From the NCBI RefSeq assembly GCF_003666245.1, contig NZ_MJLZ01000017.1:1-64000 (forward strand): DNA of 64,000 nt, read 5' to 3'. This document shows, one piece after another, positions 32,886 through 42,019 of the stretch (its first letter is position 1; the number at the start of each line of letters is the position of its first letter). Origin of the DNA: Brenneria alni. GTDB lineage: Bacteria > Pseudomonadota > Gammaproteobacteria > Enterobacterales > Enterobacteriaceae. The translations under genes were made by a program, and so were the position numbers. Below the pieces are notes generated by a model. That model had not been told where the DNA came from, made no database searches, and saw only the letters and a list, made by a program, of their open reading frames with translations.

Positions 32886-33823
32886 TTAATTACCATAGAC
32901 ATTAATCGCGCTGTTTAAGCGCATCGCCTGATGATTTAGCCCTTCGGCGGCCTCTGTTGACTGTGCAACCATATCCGTATTTCGTTGCGTCATTTCTTCA
33001 ATCTGAGCGATTGAGGTGTTAATTAATCCCAACGCGGAAGTCTGTTCGTGGGTAGCGTTGCTGATCTCTTTGATCATTGTAGAAACTTGCTGGACTTCAT
33101 GCACAATATCGCTGATATGTTTTCCGGCATTTTCCACCATATGACTACCTGATTTGACGCTTGCGACGTTGGCATCAATCAGTGCTTTAATCTCTTTCGC
33201 GGCAGAGGCGGAATGTTGCGCCAGGTTGCGCCCTCGGCTGCCACAACGGCAAATCCCTTGCCTTGAACCCCGGCGCGGGCTGCTTCAACGGCGGCATTCA
33301 AGGCGAGGATATTCGTTTGAAAGGCGATACTGTCGATAACACTGATAATATCGACGATTTTATTGCTGGCATTGGAAATCGAATCCATCATCCCAATGGT
33401 TTATTGCATCATTTCTCCCGCTTTTACGGCAGTATGGCTGGCGGTTTCTGCCATCTGTGTCGCCGCCTGGGCGGCGGTTTCAGAACTTTGCTGAACCGCA
33501 GCGGTAATTTGCTCAATGGCTGCGACCGTCTGTTGCAGATTGGCGGAGGTTTCCTCGGTACGGGTATTCAAGGCAAGGTTATTTTCGGCCAGCTTGTGGC
33601 TGACATCCGTCATTCCCTGTACCTGTGTGCCGACATCATCGACCAGAGAGTGCAGGTTGAGTCCGAACTGGTTGATTGCCTGTAGCAGCAGGCCTATTTC
33701 ATCAACCCGGTTCAGGTGTATATACTTCCCTTTACGGCCAGAAACAATATGCTGGGCCTGTTCACTGACTTTGATGAATGCGGAGTTGGCATAGGTGATA
33801 TGGCTGTGAATATCTGTTGTGGA
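32886..33823 (-). pseudogene. Aer-like chemoreceptor pseudogene
   Basis: Minus-strand pieces in three frames rebuild a receptor: a PAS start STTDIHSHITYANSAFIKVS (as in Aer), an immediate jump to HAMP sequence (HIVSGRKGKYIHLNRVDEIG) and the signalling domain with [19 protein letters not shown]. Defects: the N-terminus is cut off, most of the PAS domain and the membrane segment are deleted, codon TAA interrupts at 33401-33403, and one base is missing in the GEVRNLAQ region (VVAAE then frame change, about 33229). The end at 32886 is intact (RLNSAINVYGN). It is not functional. Confidence 0.88.
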
Positions 33824-33826
33824 TTA

Positions 33827-34020
33827 CGTCAGCGTCAGGCCATATTAAGGCAGGGCGCTGGAAACCATTAACCTATAAACAAAAGGGTGAATGCGGAAAG
33901 GTTGCGAGGGCAGCCATAGTGATGACGAAGACAGGTAAGACCGGGACTTGCTAAACCTGAATGATGTGTCGGGCATAAAGCCCGTCAGGAGAATGAGGAG
34001 CAAGTCGGCGAATCTCATAT
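33827..34020 (+). other. Structured fragment, possibly the 5' part of a group II intron
   Basis: 194 bp between the receptor and garR remnants with no coding frame but several paired elements: CAGGT with ACCTG, GTCGGGC with GCCCG, and ATGAG with CTCAT, plus purine-rich linkers typical of catalytic intron 5' domains. My impression of a bacterial group II intron leader is from memory of such sequences and is unverified. No reverse transcriptase gene is present, so at most a fragment remains. Confidence 0.35.
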
Positions 34021-34428
34021 ACCGGTGATATCGGCGCCGGTAACGTCACCAAACTGGCGAACCAGGTGATTGTGGCGCTGAACATTGCGGCGATGTCGGA
34101 AGCTTTGGTATTGGCGACGAAAGCTGGTGTTAACCCGGATTTGGTTTATCAGGCGATTCGTGGTGGTCTGGCGGGAAGCACCGTACTGGATGCCAAAGCG
34201 CCGATGGTGCTGGATCGTAACTTCAAACCGGGTTTTCGCATTGATTTGCATATTAAAGATTTGGCGAATGCGCTGGATACGTCACACGGCGTGGGCGCAC
34301 AGTTGCCGCTGACCGCCGCAGTGATGGAGATGATGCAGGCGCTGAAAGCGGACGATCTGGGATCTGCCGATCACAGTGCATTGGCCTGCTATTACGAGAA
34401 ATTGGCTAAGATTGAAGTCACACGGTAG
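34021..34428 (+). pseudogene. garR: 3' remnant of tartronate semialdehyde reductase (garR)
   Basis: The frame from 34021 reads TGDIGAGNVTKLANQVIVAL and continues to ACYYEKLAKIEVTR, matching the C-terminal 135 residues of the 294-residue GarR. It keeps the catalytic Lys (in GNVTKLANQ) but lacks the whole N-terminal NAD(P)-binding Rossmann domain. The break falls exactly where the intron-like fragment ends. GarR reduces tartronate semialdehyde to glycerate in galactarate/glucarate breakdown and is normally followed by garK, as here. Confidence 0.9.
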
Positions 34429-34564
34429 GGTTTGTGTGAGGGTTGTCGGATCGGCATACGTGGTGGTATGCCGATCGGGTTGTCGGGGTAATCATTCTGA
34501 TAAACGCCGATTCAGCCGTGCGGATTATTGCTGAAATCGGATCGTTTATGAAATCGGATCGTTT

Positions 34565-35707
34565 ATGAAAATAGTTATCGCACCGGATTCTTATAAAGAA
34601 AGCCTATCTGCACAAGACGTTGCCACGCAAATTGAAGCAGGGTTTCGTGAAATCTTTCCCGATGCCTGCTATGTCAAATTGCCGGTTGCAGATGGCGGGG
34701 AGGGCACCGTTGAGGCCATGGTGGCGGCAACTGACGGAGAGATTGTCAATGTTAAGGTTACCGGTCCGTTAGGCGATAATGTTGAGGCATTTTTTGGTCT
34801 GTCTGGTGATGAAAAAACGGCTTTCATTGAGATGGCCGCCGCCAGTGGATTGGCGCTGGTTCCGCCACAGCAGCGTAACCCGCTGTTGACAACCAGCTAT
34901 GGGACGGGTGAGTTGATTCGCTGTGCGCTGGATCATGGTGTAAAACATTGCATCATCGGTATTGGCGGCAGTGCGACCAATGACGGCGGCGCGGGAATGG
35001 TTCAGGCTCTGGGGGCAAAACTGCTTGATAAGTCAGGCGGGCAGATTGGCTTCGGCGGTGGAGAGTTGGACAAGCTGGTGAGCATTGATATCAGCGAACT
35101 GGACCCGCGTATTAAAAGCTGCCGCTTTGAAGTGGCTTGTGATGTAACCAATCCGCTGACGGGAAAACAGGGGGCGTCCGCTATTTTTGGCCCGCAGAAA
35201 GGGGCCACCGCCGGAATGATCGAACAGTTGGATAATGCGCTGAAGCATTACGCCGCTGTCATTCGTCATGATTTGGATATAGAGGTCGAGCAGGTGCCCG
35301 GCGCAGGCGCGGCTGGCGGAATGGGCGCTGCACTACAGGCTTTCTGCGGCGCCGAGTTGCGCCAGGGGATTGAGATTGTCACCGAAGCGCTGGGGTTGGA
35401 TGAATTGGTGCGGGATGCTTCGCTAGTCATTACCGGTGAAGGCCGCATTGATAGCCAGACGATTCATGGCAAAGTGCCGATTGGCGTCGCCAGAGTGGCA
35501 AAACGCTATCATAAACCGGTGATCGGTATTGCCGGCAGCCTGACCGCTGATGTCGGGGTTGTGCATGAGCATGGTCTGGATGCGGTGTTCAGCGTACTTT
35601 ACAACATCTGTTCATTGGACGAGGCGTTGAATAACGCGGCGGAAAATGTGCGTATGACGGCGCGTAATATTGCAGCAACGATCAAGATGTCAAAAGATTT
35701 ATCATAG
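34565..35707 (+). CDS. garK: Glycerate 2-kinase GarK
   Basis: 380 residues (E. coli GarK 381) starting MKIVIAPDSYKESLSAQDVA, with the family I glycerate kinase motifs IGIGGSATNDGGAGM (about 122-136), VACDVTNPLTG and VITGEGRIDSQT. It makes 2-phosphoglycerate, the substrate of enolase encoded 13 kb away. It is intact although garR beside it is destroyed and garL and garP are absent nearby. Expression would need its own promoter in the 136-bp spacer. Confidence 0.93.
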   Translation: MKIVIAPDSYKESLSAQDVATQIEAGFREIFPDACYVKLPVADGGEGTVEAMVAATDGEIVNVKVTGPLGDNVEAFFGLSGDEKTAFIEMAAASGLALVPPQQRNPLLTTSYGTGELIRCALDHGVKHCIIGIGGSATNDGGAGMVQALGAKLLDKSGGQIGFGGGELDKLVSIDISELDPRIKSCRFEVACDVTNPLTGKQGASAIFGPQKGATAGMIEQLDNALKHYAAVIRHDLDIEVEQVPGAGAAGGMGAALQAFCGAELRQGIEIVTEALGLDELVRDASLVITGEGRIDSQTIHGKVPIGVARVAKRYHKPVIGIAGSLTADVGVVHEHGLDAVFSVLYNICSLDEALNNAAENVRMTARNIAATIKMSKDLS

Positions 35708-35780
35708 CTGGATATTGACTTTTTGTTTATTAAAGATCGTCGTTATGAGCTTTTTTATTTTTAATGAGTAAATCGGAAGA

Positions 35781-35989
35781 CTATTTTTTAAAATCAACCA
35801 CATTGAAAAAATCTGGTGTTAATGTGATACAAGCCAGTGTCACACCATTGTCATCACAAAACTCTATCTCATATGCAGGGGATAATTCGTTATAAATGTG
35901 AACAATAGTCCCTAACACTCCTTTTTTAACCCTTCCTCTGGAAGATCATTTTTTAAAGAAATAACATCAAATAAAGAATAACTCGCCAT
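35781..35989 (-). pseudogene. DUF4926-like immunity-type gene with a one-base frameshift
   Basis: From the ATG at 35989 the frame reads MASYSLFDVISLKNDLPEEG, then LKK, and hits a stop after a run of six A. Adding one A (AAAAAAA) restores GVLGTIVHIYNELSPAYEIE and the rest to the TAG at 35781, giving about 70 residues of the DUF4926 pattern (a small beta-barrel protein often found among toxin-immunity genes). A sequencing error or a slippery site cannot be excluded. Confidence 0.7.
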
Positions 35990-36006
35990 TTATCCATACT
36001 ATTACA

Positions 36007-36219
36007 TTATTTAACTTTCTGACCATTTTTAAAAGCTGCTCTAGCCTCATTTAAACTCATCTTGTTTGCTCCACTTCTATCAGGATTCTTAGACTGAAAA
36101 GGATCATCCTCCCATCCACAATTAGAGCAAATATCATATTCACCTAACACTTCAAATTCATGCTTATCACAGCACGGGCATGGATAATCACATTCAAACT
36201 CATCGACCATGCCATCCAT
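36007..36219 (-). CDS. Cysteine-rich CPCC-family protein
   Basis: 70 residues from the ATG at 36219 (a TTG at 36237 would add six). It has CDYPCPCCDKHEFEVLGEYD followed by ICSNCGWEDDPFQ, a CPCC plus CxxC zinc-ribbon pattern, and the tail MSLNEARAAFKNGQKVK. CPCC proteins are predicted zinc-binding immunity proteins of polymorphic toxin systems. It lies third in the row behind the PAAR toxin. Low GC, as the neighbours. Confidence 0.8.
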   Translation of the reverse strand: MDGMVDEFECDYPCPCCDKHEFEVLGEYDICSNCGWEDDPFQSKNPDRSGANKMSLNEARAAFKNGQKVK

Positions 36220-36258
36220 ATTTTTATTTCCATCCAAATAACGCGAAACTAATAAAAA

Positions 36259-36725
36259 TCACCACCTAACTGTAGATGTAAGTAGGAAGGTTATGGTCTT
36301 AACCACCTCATCAAGCGCATAATTAACTTGCATACTAGTAGGGAGGTATTTTCCTTCTACAGAATAAAGTTCAATCCAACCAAACTGATGTTTCAATATT
36401 TTCTCAGGAGGACTACTTTTCACTGGGAGTCCAAAAAACTCATGAATATACTCACGAGACATATGCGTTTTCAACGGAAAATTCAATTCATTGGGAAATA
36501 TCCAATTTTTTTATCATCATCTACAAACGTTAATGTTATTTCATTAAAGGCTCTATCACTTCGGCTAAACGAAAGATAAACGCCTTCCTTAACCATATGT
36601 AAACTGATATCAGGATCGCCAGCAAAGCCTGTCGGCTTTGTTTTATAAGGAATCAAACCTGCATCAAAGATCTCTTGGTAGGTTTTACCTATACAATTCA
36701 ATAGTGCTTCAACATTCATAGTCAT
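36259..36725 (-). pseudogene. DUF6392-type immunity gene broken by a one-base deletion
   Basis: The first 80 residues (MTMNVEALLNCIGKTYQEIF ... IGYFPMN) end at a stop at 36483-36485. The remainder (NFPLKTHMSREYIHEFFGLP ... LLTSTVRW) runs on in the next frame to 36259. Inserting one A into CCAATG (about 36491) joins them into a single 155-residue protein, the family length. DUF6392 proteins occur as immunity-type partners near pyocin/PAAR toxins. The family assignment is from recall. Confidence 0.75.
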
Positions 36726-36757
36726 TCGTAAAATCTTTGTTCATGATAAAAAATATT

Positions 36758-37084
36758 TCACGCATCTAATTTACCAATTAACTCCTTTATTTTACCTCTT
36801 AAAAATTTTTTGTCCCAATGCACACTCTCCTCATATAGCGGACTATCCCAATTTCCATTTTTTATGACTCCGATTTTAAAACTCCCGCTTTCCTCAAATG
36901 CAGGATACCAGCCTATGTCTAGAATGTTTCCATTCGAGCATGATAACATCAATAAATCCTCATCTAATTTATTAATTTCTTCTGAAACTGTTTTATTGAA
37001 ATCAATACCGGATAATTCATCAAAAACACTATCCAGATTATTAACCATGTATACATCACCCAAAATAACTATCTCTCTTTTCAT
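36758..37084 (-). CDS. Putative cognate immunity protein of the PAAR toxin
   Basis: 108 residues, acidic, MKREIVILGDVYMVNNLDSV to KIKELIGKLDA, with WYPAFEESGSFKIGVIKNGN in the middle. Its ATG overlaps the toxin stop by four bases (ATGA), the usual arrangement of an effector and its immunity gene. AT-rich compared with the core genome. I do not recognise the family; the function is inferred only from position, size and overlap. Confidence 0.7.
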   Translation of the reverse strand: MKREIVILGDVYMVNNLDSVFDELSGIDFNKTVSEEINKLDEDLLMLSCSNGNILDIGWYPAFEESGSFKIGVIKNGNWDSPLYEESVHWDKKFLRGKIKELIGKLDA

Positions 37085-38799
37085 TTCATTAACCTTCTTG
37101 CTTCTTGTTCACCAATAGGGTGAGAATGAATCGTTCCTTGTGACTCCTTTGTCACAACCCATGTAGTTTCTTTTCCTTTATACGCCCCTTTTACTTCGTC
37201 AAATTGCATAATCTTCCAGTTTTTTTCATTTGAAGTCGATATACCATTTTCCCAAACCTTATAGTCTATAGAGGTAATATCTACATTGGGTTTAAATTTA
37301 GCAGGCCCACTTTTTGTGGTTTTAACCACTTCCCCCCAAGATAGTCCCTTAGGCGGATAATGTTTGTATCCATGAGCATAAGATATCTTATTTTCTGATA
37401 AATAAACATAAATCGGCGGAAACACATTCTCCGGGAACACCAGAATGTAATCACGAAAATCCTTCTCGTCCGGCATCGGTGTTACAAGAATGCTGACATC
37501 ATCCATCTCTGGAATTTCAAATCCCGGTATCGCTGACGGGATAACAGGCTGTTCACCGTGTGCCGTATCAGTAGGCAATTCCACACCTGGATTATCCGGT
37601 GTCCATAAAATGGTTGGTCCTGTTGCGCCCTCTTCCCAGAACTCGTAGCGGTTGTTGGGAAAATCATGCTTCAACAGCCTGACACGCACCCGATCACGCC
37701 CGCTTTCCGTACTGGTGTGATAACCGACTGCCTTCAGCCTGCCGGTATCCTCATCCTCTACCCACTGATAACGAACACGACTCGGCACTGTTCCCTGTTT
37801 TTTCGCCACCGCTAATAATTTCTCAGGCGTCAGCAGGTCAGCTTTTTCACCTTTCAGATGCTGCTGAATCAACGCCCCCATCAGCAAAAAACTTTGCGCC
37901 ATCTGTAACTGACCTTGCCAGACAGACGGGCCAGATAATCGTTTCATCTGATGCGTTAGCACCTTTGCCGCATCCTGATTGGCTTGCGCTACCGCACCAC
38001 CTGCGGCGGCTGTCGCTCCTGCTTGTGCTGCCGTACCTGCCATGACTAGCGGTTGAGGTGGCGGCAACATCGCCGCATCCGCTTTACCAACGAACAGGTC
38101 GAATAACGTCCGATACCACGGCTCCAGCGGTGGCAGGGCTGGTTTGTTAACCGTATTGGCTGACGACTTGGGTGGTGGCTCGTTTTTTCCGGTAAACGAT
38201 TGAGGGGAAACCGTAGAAGATGTGTTTTTCTTTTTTGCCGCCTGCGCATACTGCTTCACTTCACCCGCTTTTTCTAATGAAGGAGCAGCATGACGAACAG
38301 GTTCTGCGACATACACGCTCATTTCACCAATATTGGTCTGCGGCTCTTCTTCCGTCCCCGCATCCGTACAGCCCGCGCTACGTAAACAGGATTTGGCAAA
38401 CACAGGCTCCATTGCCAGCATCGGTGTCAACGCCAGCAAAGGGGAACGGTTCGACGCCGCCTGTTTAGCACATTCCTGAACCGGAGATTTATAAGGCGTG
38501 TCACCAATAATGACGTTGCCGCTGCCGGAGATAATAACACCACCGCAATTGATGCCATCACCAATACGGGCAGCGGGTTTACCATTAATGGAAACCGTCG
38601 ATGAACCTTCGGCTATTTTTCGAGAATGCACACCGTGCGAGGCATTAGGACAGGGACAACCATGAAGCAGAACCGTATCACCCTGACGCGCGGCTAGCTG
38701 ACCGTTGATGATAACGTCAGGGCTGCCTTCCACGATCGGGGTTTCAGGGAAGCAGTCATGACCACTTGCGATATCATTCAGACGGGCGGCACCCGGCAT
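37081..38799 (-). CDS. PAAR-domain polymorphic toxin (candidate T6SS effector)
   Basis: 572 residues from the ATG at 38799, placed after AGGAG; the open frame extends 29 codons further up without support. The N-terminal PAAR domain (1-95, MPGAARLNDIASGHDCFPET, VIINGQLAARQGD, GCPCPNASHGV, ISGSGNVIIGDTP) forms the tip of a type VI secretion spike. An Ala/Pro-rich linker with a hydrophobic stretch (about 215-290) leads to an S-type pyocin-like module (about 330-455, RYQWVEDEDTGRLKAVGYHT, WTPDNPG). The last ~110 residues (YAHGYKHYPPKGLSWGEVVK ... GTIHSHPIGEQEARRLMK) are the presumed toxin and match no nuclease motif that I know. No T6SS structural genes are in the window. Confidence 0.88.
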   Translation of the reverse strand: MPGAARLNDIASGHDCFPETPIVEGSPDVIINGQLAARQGDTVLLHGCPCPNASHGVHSRKIAEGSSTVSINGKPAARIGDGINCGGVIISGSGNVIIGDTPYKSPVQECAKQAASNRSPLLALTPMLAMEPVFAKSCLRSAGCTDAGTEEEPQTNIGEMSVYVAEPVRHAAPSLEKAGEVKQYAQAAKKKNTSSTVSPQSFTGKNEPPPKSSANTVNKPALPPLEPWYRTLFDLFVGKADAAMLPPPQPLVMAGTAAQAGATAAAGGAVAQANQDAAKVLTHQMKRLSGPSVWQGQLQMAQSFLLMGALIQQHLKGEKADLLTPEKLLAVAKKQGTVPSRVRYQWVEDEDTGRLKAVGYHTSTESGRDRVRVRLLKHDFPNNRYEFWEEGATGPTILWTPDNPGVELPTDTAHGEQPVIPSAIPGFEIPEMDDVSILVTPMPDEKDFRDYILVFPENVFPPIYVYLSENKISYAHGYKHYPPKGLSWGEVVKTTKSGPAKFKPNVDITSIDYKVWENGISTSNEKNWKIMQFDEVKGAYKGKETTWVVTKESQGTIHSHPIGEQEARRLMK

Positions 38800-39189
38800 C
38801 GTCATTCTCCTTTGACTATAGATATATCCGTTTCGGCTGAATCTATTTTGTGCGGTCTTTACGCCTGTCGCAATGCCAAAGCGCAATATTTATTATATAC
38901 AGAACTTCTTCCTGATATTTTTACCTATACTCATATATTATGATTTCTCTGCCATTACGCTCTTGCTCAATTCCTTGTTCTTTATTTTCTGTCACACCAA
39001 AAGAGAGCCTGTCTTTTGTCTTGTGGGAAAGGCTTGATGTTCTATATCGAACCTACCAAACAAAAGAAGTGAGTTAATTTCTGAATAACTTTTTATAAAA
39101 AGCTGAAACGCAAAAAAGGGCCGTCAAGCCCGGATATTGATAATGCCATGAGCGAGGAAGGCGCTGCCCGCGTGCGCCTGCCCGGACGC
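38800..39189. other. 390-bp gap between the toxin gene and barA
   Basis: AT-rich with no credible gene. Near 39115-39136 the minus strand has GGGC-ttgacg-GCCC followed by six T, a weak terminator in the barA direction. The right-hand third is GC-rich like the core genome, so the boundary of the accessory stretch lies around 39100. Confidence 0.4.
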
Positions 39190-41961
39190 TTATTGTGAGG
39201 ACGTGTCTTTTAGATGTATCCGTGCCGCTTTGCTGACATTATCGATTTCATCCAGCAGTTCCAGCCATTCCGGCTCCAGTTCGCGGGCATCAATCCCCTT
39301 GCGAAGCTGTTGTTCCAGGTAACAGCAGATTTGGTTCAATCGTGGTACACCGCTGTAACTGCAACTGCCATGTAGCTTGTGGATCAGGTCGGTTATTTGG
39401 TCGTTGGGCTGCCCATTCATTATTTTTTCAACCTGTTGGCGTACTTCTGGCAGAAAATCCAGCAGCATTTGCAACAGTTTTCGCGCCAGATCCGGTTTAT
39501 TGGACGCCTGCCGCTGTGCCAGCGCCCAGTCCAGAGACAGTCGCCCATTGCTGTGTTCATTCGGCGGGGGCGTGACCTCTTCCGGGGAAGAATACCGGGA
39601 CAGCACTTTTTTCAGCCTCTGCTCGTCAATCGGTTTTGCCAGATAGTCATCCATGCCAGCCTGTAACAGATGCTCACGTTCATCGCTTAGGGTGTGGGCG
39701 GTAACGGCAACAATCGGCGTTTCTGCATGATTGGGGAGCTGGCGGATTAATTCGCTGGTACGGATGCCGTCCATCCCAGGCATCTGAATATCCATGAGAA
39801 TGATATCAATATCATGCTCTCTGGCCTGAGAAATGGCTGCGGTGCCGTTTTCACACAGAATGGTTTTCTCTACCTGCTCTTCCAGCAGAGTGCCGATCAG
39901 TTTCAGATTGGCCGGGTTATCATCCACTGCCATCACGCATAGCGGCAGGCGCGTTGAAGGGGGCGACGATAGTGGAGCCGGAATGTTTTCCGACAGAAAC
40001 GACAACTGGAACAGTGAACTGTCTTGCAGCAGCGGCAACAGCCGGGGGGCGGCGATCGGTTTGCTCAGGCAGGCGTGAACGCCAAATATTTTTAACTGCT
40101 CTGCGTCCATTTGGGCAAAACTGGGGAGCGCCAGAATCACGCAGGGCGCTCGCCGACAGACGTCGCGCAACTTGGGGGAGTAGTCAAGCAGCGTGTTGCG
40201 GTAATGCACGGGAATACCCACCAGCAGAATATCAAAAGGCGTTGCGGGGAGTTGCTCAAGCGTAGGGCTGTAGCTTACCGTTAATGGCGTCTGGCTTAGA
40301 ATATTCAGTGTGGCCTGCGCCGCCGCCGGGTTGGATTCGATATACGCCAGGTGTTTGCCGTCCAGCATTCTGTACATATTATTCGCAGGCGTGGCATGGG
40401 GGTTTAACAGCAGGTTGATATGAAGCCAGAAGGTAGAACCCTTATTTAGCTGGCTGTGAAAGTTGATATCGCCGCCCATCTCTTTGACCAACTGCTGAGT
40501 GATAACCAGTCCCAACCCCGTTCCGCCATGACGCCGTGAAATACGGGTATCCGCCTGGCGGAATGCCTGAAAAAGCTGTGACTGCTGACGTTCAGCAATG
40601 CCGATGCCGGTATCGCGAATTTGAATTTCCAACTGGACGTGGTTGTGTTCCTGTCGGCGTTTTTCCACCCGTATATCAATGTTGCCTTGCTCGGTAAACT
40701 TAATGGCATTACCCAACAGATTGGTGATGATTTGCTGAATACGCAGCGGGTCGCCGATAAATTGCTCCGGGACGTCATTCTGAATGTCGAGTGTGAGTTC
40801 CAGCCCTTTTTCATGTGCGGTATGGGCCAGCAGTATCACCACTTCATCCATCGTGTTATGTAAAGAGAAAGGAATGTTTTCCAGTACCAGCTTGCCTGCC
40901 TCCAGTTTGGAGAAATCCAGCACATCATTAATGATACTCAGCAGGTTATTGGCGGAGCGTTCGATGGTCAGCAGATAATCGGTCTGGGTCGGATTCAGCG
41001 GTGTTTTCAGCGTCTGGCGGGTAAAACCAATGACGCCATTCAGTGGTGTTCTTAACTCATGCGACATATTCGCCAGAAACTCAGACTTAATTCGAGCGGC
41101 TTCCTGCGCCCGCTTTTTGGCAAGATCCAACTCAACGTTCTGGATCTCCATTTGTTCCAGCGTTTCCCGTAGGTCATAGGTTGCCTGATCAATATTCTGC
41201 TGCATCTCTTCGTGGTAGGCGGTTAACGACATAGCCATCGAATTAATGCCATTCTTCAGCATGTTCAACTCACCCAGCATATGGCCTTCAACACGGCTGT
41301 CCAATTGCCCGCGACGGATGCGGTCGACCGTTTCGACCATGTTGCGGATTGGCGTGGTGACGTCCCGCATCAGGCGATAGGCAAACATAACCGAGACGCC
41401 TATACACAGCAGCAACAGGATGCCAGCGATAAAGACTTCCTGATATTGCTGGAGTTTGATGGCGTTGGTATCCAGTTCGACGGCAAGGTAGCCGATAGGC
41501 GCCATGACATCGGGCAGCGGCGACTTTATGTCATGGGTAAACTCGCCGCCGACCATAATGGGCATATGCAAGATCAGCGAGTTCCCGGTATGGTGCAGAT
41601 GCAACCCATTGTAAGCGGGCATGTCTGTTGTCAGGTGTTGCAATAATTCGTTATGGCGATCATTGGTCGTCACAATTAGCTGATTTTTATCATCAAAAAC
41701 GCTAATGGCCCTGATGATGTTGGAGTGCCGGCGGTGAAGCGTATTGATTAGCGGCTGAATCGTGTCCTGCTGCTGTTTTGCAATGGCATAAGCACTGGCG
41801 ACAGCCAGTGGTTCAATGATACTGGTTCCCGTATCAACCAATTGTGCCTGTAATTGGTTATAACGGTGTATCACAAAAAAAGTACTGAGAAACAGCCCGA
41901 TCATTAACGTCGGCGCCAAAACCAGTATTAACATGCGTGCGCGTAGGCTGTATTTGGTCAT
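39190..41961 (-). CDS. barA: Hybrid sensor histidine kinase BarA
   Basis: 923 residues (E. coli 918). Transmembrane helices about 10-32 and 170-195 enclose a periplasmic domain; HAMP about 195-250; HisKA with [15 protein letters not shown] (about 300); HATPase_c with [12 protein letters not shown] (about 480); a degenerate receiver-like segment; a receiver with [14 protein letters not shown] (about 720); and a C-terminal Hpt with [11 protein letters not shown] (about 865). The phosphorelay ends on UvrY, which activates CsrB-type RNAs. In soft-rot and related bacteria this (ExpS/GacS) controls virulence. It is divergent from rlmD. Confidence 0.95.
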   Translation of the reverse strand: MTKYSLRARMLILVLAPTLMIGLFLSTFFVIHRYNQLQAQLVDTGTSIIEPLAVASAYAIAKQQQDTIQPLINTLHRRHSNIIRAISVFDDKNQLIVTTNDRHNELLQHLTTDMPAYNGLHLHHTGNSLILHMPIMVGGEFTHDIKSPLPDVMAPIGYLAVELDTNAIKLQQYQEVFIAGILLLLCIGVSVMFAYRLMRDVTTPIRNMVETVDRIRRGQLDSRVEGHMLGELNMLKNGINSMAMSLTAYHEEMQQNIDQATYDLRETLEQMEIQNVELDLAKKRAQEAARIKSEFLANMSHELRTPLNGVIGFTRQTLKTPLNPTQTDYLLTIERSANNLLSIINDVLDFSKLEAGKLVLENIPFSLHNTMDEVVILLAHTAHEKGLELTLDIQNDVPEQFIGDPLRIQQIITNLLGNAIKFTEQGNIDIRVEKRRQEHNHVQLEIQIRDTGIGIAERQQSQLFQAFRQADTRISRRHGGTGLGLVITQQLVKEMGGDINFHSQLNKGSTFWLHINLLLNPHATPANNMYRMLDGKHLAYIESNPAAAQATLNILSQTPLTVSYSPTLEQLPATPFDILLVGIPVHYRNTLLDYSPKLRDVCRRAPCVILALPSFAQMDAEQLKIFGVHACLSKPIAAPRLLPLLQDSSLFQLSFLSENIPAPLSSPPSTRLPLCVMAVDDNPANLKLIGTLLEEQVEKTILCENGTAAISQAREHDIDIILMDIQMPGMDGIRTSELIRQLPNHAETPIVAVTAHTLSDEREHLLQAGMDDYLAKPIDEQRLKKVLSRYSSPEEVTPPPNEHSNGRLSLDWALAQRQASNKPDLARKLLQMLLDFLPEVRQQVEKIMNGQPNDQITDLIHKLHGSCSYSGVPRLNQICCYLEQQLRKGIDARELEPEWLELLDEIDNVSKAARIHLKDTSSQ

Positions 41962-42019
41962 AGAGTTCCAATGTGCGAGAATTCAAAACATTATTGTATT
42001 GATAAAACGATCATAAATT

